From: Palaemon carinicauda
Lineage: Eukaryota; Arthropoda; Malacostraca; Decapoda; Palaemonidae
Reading direction: 5' to 3'
DNA length: 64,000 bases
Assembly (NCBI RefSeq): GCF_036898095.1
Contig: NC_090735.1
Location: 8,144,661-8,208,660, forward strand
The position numbers and the translations under genes were made by a program. How positions within the stretch are numbered: position 1 is the stretch's first letter; each line of letters begins with the position of its first letter. Shown piece by piece: positions 1 to 8,000 of this stretch. The notes under the pieces are model-generated. The model was not told where the DNA came from. It saw only the letters and a program-made list of their open reading frames with translations, and made no database searches.

Positions 1-261
1 CATAAAGGTGTGCTGCTGCTTTGAGGAAAACGTGAAGCTGTTGGGAAGGTTCCTTGGCATGCAGGACAATTTTTATTTTGTAAAATTAAATTGTGTCTCT
101 GGCACAAATGCACTAGTTTTTCAAAAAATTCATTGTAAGTTAGGAAACAGTCAGGACAAGAAGATGGAATTTCAACTTCTTGTGCAACATGAGATGACGT
201 GCTTTCTATGGTCTCCATGTCTAAGAACGAAATGAAATGCCTGGGAAGATGATGTATTGTC
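1..261. other. Unassigned left edge
   Basis: No recognisable gene. A 75-codon open frame begins at position 8 on the plus strand, but it has no recognisable domain and its composition is ordinary. It could be an exon fragment or chance. Confidence 0.3.
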
Positions 262-345
262 GCGCTGTGATTGGCCAAACATGTATGACGTCATAGTGGA
301 CAGGCGCTGTGATTGGCCAAACGTGTAAGACTTCATAGTGGACTA
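262..345. promoter_or_regulatory. Tandem 42-bp duplication with CCAAT and CRE-like sites
   Basis: Two adjacent 42-bp units (262-303 and 304-345) both carry GCGCTGTGATTGGCCAAAC, which includes an inverted CCAAT box (ATTGG). The first has a perfect CRE palindrome TGACGTCA at 286-293; the second has a decayed version. This is a plausible proximal promoter, of a host gene or of a repeat, but no transcription unit can be tied to it. Sequence shows the duplication; the regulatory role is inference. Confidence 0.35.
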
Positions 346-634
346 GTTTGTCAGCGGATTATAGTGGTTACAGGGCTCTTTTAAGCAAATACAAGACACA
401 GTCAACAATAACAACAGACTTAGAAAAAATCTGGGAGGAAGACATGAGTAGCGTGAGTTTGATCGTCGATATATAAAGAACTAGGCATTTGCGACAGATA
501 ATATTTTACAGAAATACTACAAAAGACTTTTTTTACTCGGGAAATATATTATTATAATAGATTTCCCTTAATGGATGAAACTGTAATAATACCCAATGGT
601 TTATGTTAGAACCCAAATCCTGAAAGCTGTTAAG
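346..634. other. Unassigned AT-rich stretch
   Basis: I see no coding frame, RNA gene or repeat that I can name here. If the upstream CCAAT/CRE duplication is a promoter, the transcript start could fall in this stretch. Confidence 0.3.
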
Positions 635-985
635 TATACCACAGACCTTAATCTTTCATCACAAACCCTAAACCTATCCCTAAACTAAATGAGCTAACCT
701 AACAAACCCCCTTAACCTAATCTAGAAGGTTCCCGGTCACAGACCCTAGACCTACCCCTAAACTAAACCAGCTAACCTAATAAACCCCCCTAACCTAACC
801 TAGAATGACCCTGGTCTCAGACCCTAGACCTACCTAAACCTACCCCTAATCTAAACCAGCTAACCTAACAAACCCCCCTAACCTAACCTAGAAGGACCCT
901 GGTCACAGACCCTAGACCTACCCCTAAACTAAACTAGCTAACCTAACAAACCCCACTAACCTAACCTAGAAGGACCCCGAAATTA
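635..985. repeat. CCTAA-rich ~78-bp minisatellite, about four copies
   Basis: Units of about 77-89 bp recur, with the landmark CTAGAA(G/T)G at about 722, 800, 889 and 966. They are built largely of CCTAA and CCCTA words. CCTAA is the complement of the arthropod telomere word TTAGG, but the units are complex minisatellite units, not pure telomere repeats. The array ends exactly where Merlin copy 1 is cut off, and a related sequence forms the array at 1516-1985. Confidence 0.7.
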
Positions 986-1424
986 TATTCAGTCACTTAT
1001 GAACTAAAGCTTCTCCAGTCTACACTAGTAGAAGGAGATAAACTAAGGCCTTTAATAACAAAATGGTGGTCCCAACACTTATGCAACCAATATTTAACAA
1101 ATAAAATTAATTTCCACGGGGGAAGGTGGTACCCGTGAAGAAAGGTTCCCTTATAGTCACTAACACTATAATTATACATACTGTACGTCTTTTCCTCGTT
1201 TTAGGTATTTTTACTGATTTTGTACAGTACCATAAATGCCTATCCTCACGGAAAAGTAAAGGTGAATCACATTTAGCACACTTAACACTTATGGGTAATA
1301 CTGAATGCTCTCTAAGAAACCTATTCGCAACCTCTGGAGTACCATTATAACTTCCATGAAATCGAGCGATCACCTCAAAATACGAATAGCGACATATATT
1401 GCACAGCTGCACCGGAGGATCCAT
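985..1424 (-). pseudogene. Merlin-type transposase, N-terminal fragment (copy 1)
   Basis: The minus-strand frame begins near a Met at 1424. It shows a Cys-x2-Cys zinc-ribbon half (CNIC), then CAKCDSPLLF and a YC, then after a frame break the segment VDWRSF. These blocks match, in the same order, the split copy at 14150-14042 plus 2946-2051, so both belong to one family. Merlin/IS1016-type transposases carry such a zinc ribbon ahead of an ISXO2-like DDE domain. The DDE domain is missing: the copy stops at about 985 against the CCTAA minisatellite. It is inactive. Family assignment rests on motifs only. Confidence 0.6.
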
Positions 1425-1515
1425 GACAGTTGAGTAACGAGAGTGCTGAACGTATAGAGACCGGCAGGTTTCAAAATCGAAAACAAACGACAATCGGGTA
1501 ATATTATCGGTTACA

Positions 1516-1985
1516 CTATAAAAAGTACAAAAAGGGTACAGAACCTTACAAACCCACCTAACCTAACTTAGTAGTTGACAGGTTACAAACCTCAGGTATT
1601 CACTGAGAACGGTAAAATTAACCACGTTACAAATGGTACACATCGTTACCAACGGTACGATGACATTACTAGCGATAATAATGCTAGATATTTCCATATG
1701 TATTTTAAATAATTTTTCCATACACAATATATAAAAGTACAAAAAAGGTACAGAACCCAACAAACCCACCTAACCTAACCTAGGAGTTCCCAGGTCATAA
1801 AACTCATGTATTACGAATGTTAAAATGAGTAACGTTTCAAAGGCATTGCTAATGGTAGCAATGTTACGGTAATATTATCATGTGTATTTTAATGAATTGT
1901 TCCATATACACTTTACACAATATATAAAAAGGGTACAGAACCTAACCTAACCTAGAAGTTAACAGGTAACAAAACATATAATGAC
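1516..1985. repeat. Three ~200-bp tandem units with CCTAACCTAA cores
   Basis: The phrase GTACAGAACC followed by CCTAACCTAACCTAG recurs at about 1537, 1748 and 1934, each followed by a related 150-170-bp AT-rich segment. The unit shares its CCTAA core and the GGTCA/GGTTA tail with the 635-985 array, so both probably descend from one satellite. It lies between the two Merlin fragments and may be Merlin-internal or flanking sequence. Confidence 0.65.
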
Positions 1986-2050
1986 TAATGGAATGACTTA
2001 CCTTGGTGAAGGGGACGTCGAAACTTGCGGGTCACGGGAGGGTGAGACTC

Positions 2051-2946
2051 CTATGACTGGGATGTGGATGGGTGTGGGACATCGGGGTCTAGGGGGTCCA
2101 TTGGCTTTTGCTGTATCGGAGGGTAGAGGCGACTGGCAGTAATGAAGAAGTGGTGCAATAATGTATGTTCTGGGTAGTAGTGGGTAAATAAGAACCTGGA
2201 AAAATATTGCTTGAAATATTCAGTCTTCATTCCAGGTCTTTGTACCCACTCCTTCACTTCTCTCCATAGTCGTTCTATATTTTGTGTATGGATGGTTGGG
2301 TCTTGGGGGTCAACGAAATGTTCAGAATGATTAATAGTTTTATGTTCGTAATCAATTTCCAAAAGAGAGTTGTAGGCAGACCACTAAACACAAATAACAC
2401 TACCAGGTTTGATATATTTCTTAATTAGGGGAATTAGAGTTGCAGAATCACGTTTATTAGAAAGGGGAGGAACTAAAGGGATGATGAAAAATTTCTTTGA
2501 TTCACATTCAATACCCCCCAAAGACCCATATGGCACTTAACGGTCTACCACGGTTGTATTTAGCTTTTCCAAAATGTGATTCGTCTATTTCAACTATTAC
2601 TCCATCACCACCAATTGCCTCTTGATTATCGAAGAAGTATTCGGTAACCTCGGAACAGAAACTTCTCCAATCGACACTAGTTTTGGAGGATATGTCGATA
2701 CCCTCCATGAGAGTATCATGGTCCCAATGTTTATGTAAAAAGTGGTTTGCAAATATTACCATCATCCATGGGGCAGTCGACTTTTTCCCAAAAATGTACC
2801 TTCATAAGAAGTAACGGTATAACCACAACTACATTTTTTTGGTTTTGGGTATCTTGGTTTCGGTATTACAATAAAACACATGAATGTCTTTCCTGTAAGA
2901 TAGGAGAGAACGGCAGTGTAAACGTTGAGGAATTACATTGTGTGCT
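2051..2946 (-). pseudogene. Merlin-type transposase, DDE and C-terminal part (copy 2, split)
   Basis: Minus-strand relic of an ISXO2-like/Merlin DDE transposase, the enzyme that cuts and pastes the element. Visible in order: second half of the zinc ribbon (about 2870-2940), VDWRSFCSEV, the catalytic block VEIDESHFGKAKYNRGR with WVFGG (2508-2620), then TINHSEHFVDP, HTQNIERLW and REVKEWV (2180-2350). Breaks: a stop near 2815, a one-base slip in a G-run near 2515 that terminates just after the WVFGG block, and a stop near 2378 where the second catalytic Asp is expected. The N terminus is missing here and continues at 14150-14042, beyond the inserted TTAA element. Confidence 0.75.
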
Positions 2947-2950
2947 TTAA
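2947..2950. other. TTAA target-site duplication, left copy
   Basis: TTAA directly abuts the left inverted repeat and is repeated at 14038-14041 beside the right one. A TTAA duplication is the hallmark of piggyBac-type integration. Confidence 0.75.
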
Positions 2951-2965
2951 CCCTGGATAGGTACG
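2951..2965 (+). repeat. Left terminal inverted repeat of the TTAA element
   Basis: CCCTGGATAGGTACG, the exact reverse complement of 14023-14037. Beyond this the two ends diverge, though both have CG-rich GGGTCG/CGACCC words within 60 bp. Confidence 0.8.
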
Positions 2966-3337
2966 GTGGGTCGTACGCGACCCCGAGCGTCAAAAAAAAA
3001 AAGAGGTTTTTTCACGTGACTCACCCCCGTGACTGAATTTGTGGGTGATCGACCTGCAGGAGGTGTCTCCTCTACACGCTCTAGTAGTGTCCAGATGTGC
3101 ATTGCTGTAGCTGTACTCCTTCCCCGATTTCTGAGACGCGTCGGGGTCGAGCGCGACCGAGTTTACCCTTCTAAGGTAATTTGCATAATTATCAAAGTTA
3201 TTACGTATTATGAAATTGTCGTAGAATGGTGCAACTTGTATAGGTTATCAGTTGTGGAAAGTCTTGGTGGATTGTTTGGCTACCATGTGCATGATTTTTT
3301 TTTTAGTTAAAATGTCGTTCATCACCACGAGGACCAT
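2966..3337. other. Left arm of the TTAA element
   Basis: CG-rich subterminal region with GTCGTACGCGACCCCGAGCG near 2968 and a related GGTCGAGCGCGACCGAG block near 3145. The second block has the same orientation as 13979-14000 in the right arm. It grades into the first diverged satellite half-unit. No convincing coding frame; a 93-codon plus frame at 3029 has no recognisable domain. Confidence 0.5.
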
Positions 3338-4183
3338 TTTACCGCGAGTGCCCCTTTTTCATTTTTTTTTTTCATTTTTTTGCCAAGTAATTTTTCCGTA
3401 AGATATTGCCGAATATTGTCGTAAAACTTGCTTGTTTAGTGTTGGAAAGTGTGTTTAGATGATCTGGCTACCCATGCGTGACTTTGTTTTTGTCAGATAC
3501 GACGTAGTTATTGGTATATTGTGTATTTAACTGCGGTTGCCAATTTCTGTTTTTTTTCAATATTTGTAAAAAATTTTACGTAGTAAGGAATTGCCGTATA
3601 TTATTCATTTTTTTTTTTCATGTTAATGTGTTAGAAAGTGTGCCTTGATGGTTGGGCTAACACGTGCATGTCTTTTTTTTTTATCTGAGATGCCGTATAT
3701 TAGAATGTTGGGCATTTTACCGCGAGTGCCCCTTTTTCATTTTTTTTCATTTTTTTACCAAGTCATTTTTCCGTAAGATATTGCCAAATAGTGTCGTAAA
3801 ACTTTTGCTTTTTTAGTGTTGGAAAGTGTGTCTAGATGATCTGGCTACCCATGCGTGACTTTGTTTTTGTCAGATACGACGTAGTTATTGGTATATTGGG
3901 TATTTAAGTGCGGTTGCCAATTTCTGTTTTTTTTTTCAATATTTGTAAAAATTTACTACGTAGTAAGGAATTGCCGTATATTATTGATTTTTTTTTCATG
4001 TTTATGTGATAGAAAGTGTGCCTTGATGGTTGGGCTAACACGTGCATGTCTTTTTTTTTATCTGAGATGCCGTATATTAGAATGTTGGGCATTTTTCCGC
4101 GAGTGCCCCTTTTTATTTGTTTTGCATTTTTTTGCTTAGTCATGTTACCGTAAGGAATTGGCAAGTAGTGTCGCAAAACTTAT
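3338..4183. repeat. Higher-order tandem repeat, left half (~378-bp unit)
   Basis: The landmark CGCGAGTGCCCCTTTTT recurs at about 3343, 3723 and 4098, giving a period near 378 bp. Each unit holds two diverged ~190-bp halves, each with a GGAAAGTGTG...GATG..T.GGCTA...TGC..G block followed by a T-run. It is therefore a dimeric higher-order satellite. The array is interrupted at 4183/4184 by DIRS element A and resumes in register at 12078. Confidence 0.8.
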
Positions 4184-4371
4184 TTGTTCCGTAACCGAAA
4201 TACAAACCACGCTATTTACAAAGGGTTATTACTTTTAGCGTAGCTGAAATGGCGAGCCATTAGAATTTAACGAGGGTGTATTACCCCCGCGCTAGTTAGC
4301 GGGGGGGTAGGGGAGTGGTAGCTAGCTACCCCTCCTCCCCCTCACACACAGGTGAATACTCACTTTCACTT
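4184..4371 (+). repeat. DIRS A left inverted terminal repeat
   Basis: Begins TTGTTCCGTAACC. From about 4215 to 4371 it is the near-exact reverse complement of 11869-12037. It contains two internal palindromes, CCCCCGCGCTAGTTAGCGGGG and GTAGCTAGCTAC, which could form GC-rich hairpins. The outermost ~30 bases differ from the right end, as DIRS ITRs often do. Confidence 0.9.
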
Positions 4372-5080
4372 TTGGCTCGGACTGTGACAGACGTCTCTGT
4401 CTTGGTCCTCGCTTGGCAGCCATTGTCTGTTTTGTCTTTACTTAATCGCTTACTTTTCTTTTACTCAATATATATGTAAACATGTTTTCATGTTTGTATA
4501 TATATTTGAGTATAGAAATAAGTAAGTTTCCTTTTCAGATGTGTGTGTGTAGTGTACGATATCTACGTGGAGGCCTCGGCAGTTAGGCCACCACGGCCTA
4601 ATTTTATGGGTTGCGATCGAGTTTGACTTCGGTCTTTCTCTCTCTCTCTCTCTTGAGGTCGTTCACCCTTTTACTATGTTTTACTACGCCCTTGTAGCTT
4701 CCTTCCCGTGTGGGTGGGGTTGCTACGCCGTACATTTTGTCTCAATTAGTTTATGAATCTAATTGTAGTTGTTAATTTTTCAGCTTGTAGAACGATTCCT
4801 TTCGGGGTTTTCGTTTTTTCTTTAGTGTTCATTCATTTTTAAATTACATAATTACATAGTTACATAATTATAATTGTTATAATTCTGTTTTGGTTACAGC
4901 TCTCCTTCCGCGAGTGTAAGTGGTTGTGAGGGCACGTGCCTGTTGTGTAATTCTTGTTCCTTTTCCTCGGGATTCCTCTTCGGAGCCTTCCCGGGGGAAT
5001 GAATGTGTACTAATATTATTTGTTTTATTTTTTTACAGTTACCGATCTAGTTCGTTTCTGTAATATAGCAACGGTGTGAG
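4372..5080 (+). other. DIRS A leader with intron-like features
   Basis: An AT-rich stretch of about 600 bp (4440-5040) lies between the ITR and recognisable Gag. Element B has only a short equivalent. It contains several canonical-looking 3' splice sites: TTCCTTTTCAG near 4540, TTAATTTTTCAG near 4783, TGTTTTGGTTACAG near 4899, and a branch-like TACTAAT followed by a pyrimidine tract and ACAG at 5037. A donor-like AGTGTAAGTGG is at 4914. B has a comparable TTTTCCTCAG in its leader. Splicing is inference. Confidence 0.4.
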
Positions 5081-6180
5081 CTGTCTGGTTGAGTCCTGGG
5101 GATTCGGCTGTTGCTGCCTCCCCCCTTGTATTGTCGTCAGGGGCGTGTCTCCTTCTACTGGTAGTACTCCCGTGTCGACGGACAGCTCTCCAGTTCATTT
5201 TAGAACAGTCAGGAGGCTTGCCTCCTTGGGCGGATAACTTTCCTTCCGAGGGAAGTTTTTTCCTGTCCAGGCTTGAGCTTTTCCTCTTTTGGGGGGTTCT
5301 TCTCTTGCCTTTTTTTCGTGCGACTATGCTCTTGGTGCTGAGCGGTCGCACCTGCAGTTTCGCTCAAGGGGCTGGGCAACTGCAGGAGCTCCTCTTCGGA
5401 GGATTGCCCTTTTTTTAGGTCACTGGCTGACCAGTCTCTTCCACGAAGTGTTTCTCTTTCGTTCGCGAGAGAGTACACTCATAGAGACTCCTCTTCGGAG
5501 GTTTCTTCTGTTGCTGTTGCTGTTGGCCTCCCTCGCCGTAAGGCCCTCCGTCCGCCTCGTCGTAAGGGCCTCTCATCTCCCTATAAGGGTGCTTGAGGCG
5601 CCTTTTTTGAATCTCCGTTTGCAGCCTACAACTTCTTTTTCTCGATCTTCCGTCTTGGTGCAGATGGACAGCAGTCTAATCTCGTCTTCCGACGGGCAAC
5701 GGTCTTCCCGACGGACAACGGTCTTCCCGACGGACAGCGGTCTTCCGACGGACATCAGTCTCCCGGCGGACAACGATCCCTTCGGGGCAAAGGGTTGCCC
5801 CCACGGGGGTTCTTCCCTTGCGTGTCAGGGTTTCCCTGCGCGCCCTTCTGTTCGTCAGCGCTCTCCTGTTCGTCAGCGCTTTCAAGATGATCTTCCCTGC
5901 GGTTCCTGTTACGTGCCCTGTGCGCCCACGTTCGCCCTCGCGATCTAGAACTTCGGTTCAGGTCGGGGTCAAGGACTCTTCTTCTTTGCGCAGGCTTCCA
6001 CGCGTAGCCTTCTGCTCGTCAGCGATCATCAGCTCGTCAGCGATCATCAGCTCGCCAGCGATCGTCAGCTCGTCAGCGATCATCAGCTCGCCAGCGATCT
6101 CCGGATCGCCCACGTGTGTTACAGCTGGCACGCCAACGTTCTCCAACACTTCTGAAGGAACATGGTTCGCCAGCTACTAG

Positions 6181-6510
6181 CTCAACTGCGGATGCTGATC
6201 GCCATCGCGCGACCCTCAACTGCAGATGCTGATCGCCATCGCGCGACCCTCAACTGCGGATGCTGATCGCCATCGCGCGACCCTCAACTGCAGATGCTGA
6301 TCGCCATCGCGCGACCCTCAACTGCAGATGCTGATCGCCATCGCGCGACCCTCAACTGCGGATGCTGATCGCCATCGCGCGACCCTCAACTGCAGATGCT
6401 GATCGCCATCGCGCGACCCTCAACTGCGGATGCTGATCGCCATCGCGCTGCAGATGCTGATCGCCATCGCGCGACCCTCAACTGCGGATGCTGATCGCCA
6501 TCGCGCGACC
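6181..6510 (+). repeat. 34-bp tandem repeat inside DIRS A Gag, about ten units
   Basis: Units containing GATGCTGATCGCCATCGCGC start at 6181 and every 34 bp to 6419. A shortened unit begins at about 6448 and a last full unit at 6477. Since 34 is not a multiple of three, the reading frame rotates each unit, so the array cannot encode a regular peptide. The unit looks like a shortened form of the 45-bp unit next to it. Confidence 0.85.
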
Positions 6511-7050
6511 CTGAACGATTGCCCGCTTACGCATGCTGCTCCTCATCGCACAACCCTGAACGATCGCCCTCTTGCGGATGCTGATCACCATCGCACCCTT
6601 TCACGCGATCATTCACCTGCGCATGCTGCTCGCCATCGCACAACCCTGAACGATTGCCTGCTTACGCATGCTGCTCCTCATCGCACAACCCTGAACGATC
6701 GCCCTCTTGCGGATGCTGATCACCATCGCACCCTTTCACGCGATCATTCACCTGCGCATGCTGCTCGCCATCGCACAACCCTGAACGATTGCCCGCTTAC
6801 GCATGCTGCTCCTCATCGCACAACCCTGAACGATCGCCCTCTTGCGGATGCTGATCACCATCGCACCCTTTCACGCGATCATTCACCTGCGCATGCTGCT
6901 CGCCATCGCACAACCCTGCACGATTGCCCGCTTACGCATGCTGCTCCTCATCGCACAACCCTGAACGCTCGCCCTCTTGCGGATGCTGATCACCATCGCA
7001 CCCTATCACGCGATCTTTCACCTACACATGCTGCTCGCCATCGCTTACCG
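6511..7050 (+). repeat. 135-bp higher-order repeat (3 x 45 bp), four copies
   Basis: Copies start at 6511, 6646, 6781 and 6916. Each contains three related 45-bp subunits, which in frame encode 15-residue repeats such as LNDCPLTHAAPHRTT, LNDRPLADADHHRTL and SRDHSPAHAARHRTT. Copies are nearly identical, so expansion was recent compared with decay of the rest of the element. Confidence 0.85.
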
Positions 7051-7089
7051 CCAGCGATCTTCTTCACCTACGCGGCAGCACGATCCCTC

Positions 7090-7320
7090 GCCGTCACGCC
7101 CATTCGCCTGCGCGCCCGCGCGATCGCTCGCCTGCGCGCCCGCGCGATCGCTCGCCCGCGCGATCGCTCGCCCGCGCGATCGCTCGCCCGCGCGCCCGCG
7201 CGATCGCTCGCCTGCGCGCCCTCGCGACCGCTCGCCTGCGCGCCCGCGCGACCACTCGCCTGTGCGCCCGCGCGACCATTCGCCTTTGCGCGACCGTTCG
7301 CCCTCGCGCGACCATAGTTC
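7090..7320 (+). repeat. CGCG-rich Arg-Asp-Arg-Ser-Pro repeat tract
   Basis: Short units of CGCGATCGCTCGCC type encode RDRSPAR-like repeats in one frame and other repeats in the remaining frames. It is the counterpart of the RxRSP repeats in Gag of element B (57250-58790). Such tracts resemble SR-domain composition. Confidence 0.75.
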
Positions 7321-8000
7321 GCGGCGAATTCCACAGCCGGTGGTAGCAGCAGGGACGCGTGCTCCTAGGCGGCACTCGGGATCACCTCCATCCAAGCACA
7401 GGTTGGTAGTGCAGGACGAAGACAGGTCAGTACAGCATTCTTCCCACCTTCTTTCAGGCAGGAACCGTCGTGTCCTCTCCAAAGGATCGCCCGATCCCTT
7501 TCACCTTAGCGAGGATTTCGGACTCTGTGTCCTTGGAGCAGCAGACATGGTTTGATCCGCTGGCACGGGCGTTAATGAGGTTTATGAAACCAGCACTCAC
7601 CGGCCAGGGTAACAAACCAGCGGCTGTCTCTCCTACGCTGAAGAGAAAGAGAGGAGTGGACTTCGTGGTGACTTCCCCCAGGGCGAAGTTGGTTCCCAAG
7701 AGGTCGGTCTCGAGGGTCCCCTCTCCTGCACGAGTACTCTCTCCTTCTCCCGCCCTGGAAGGATTTTTGGCGGGGGGGCTTTCCGTTGAAGATTTCTCCA
7801 TCGGACAAGGGGTGACTGCTTACCTCTTCCTCTGGGAGCTTACCAGGTTCTTTCCCTCCTCGGTTACGGCCCGAGGTTTGGTTCAAGGAAGCTACAGGAA
7901 GATCAAGGGTACTTTCCTCCTCTCGAGCTCAGGCACCTTGGCCTTTCGTCGTTAAGTATCTACTTGCGGACAAGCTCGATGTTGTACCATCTGGACGCAC

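Larger units (their letters stand above)
5081..8000 (+). pseudogene. DIRS A Gag-like region (degenerate)
   Basis: This region aligns by nucleotide landmarks with the Gag of element B: the ETPLRR block near 5490, the CTCCCTATAAGGGTG block near 5578 (B: SPYKGVKKR), an Arg/Ser/Pro repeat domain at 6181-7320, and the block RGVDFVVTSP at about 7650-7685, which B also carries. Gag would form the particle that packages element RNA. The reading frame is lost repeatedly, and long open frames on both strands come from the stop-poor repeats, not from conservation. No host-like domain is seen. Confidence 0.6.

Noticed and set aside
6181..7050. Regular repeats considered as a CRISPR array.
   Set aside because: Units are contiguous tandem repeats without unique spacers, inside a eukaryotic retrotransposon gene.
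6958..7482. Long overlapping open frames on both strands in the CGCG-rich Gag repeats (for example 145 codons on the minus strand).
   Set aside because: The repeats lack stop codons in most frames. The frames are not conserved between A and B and are explained by composition.
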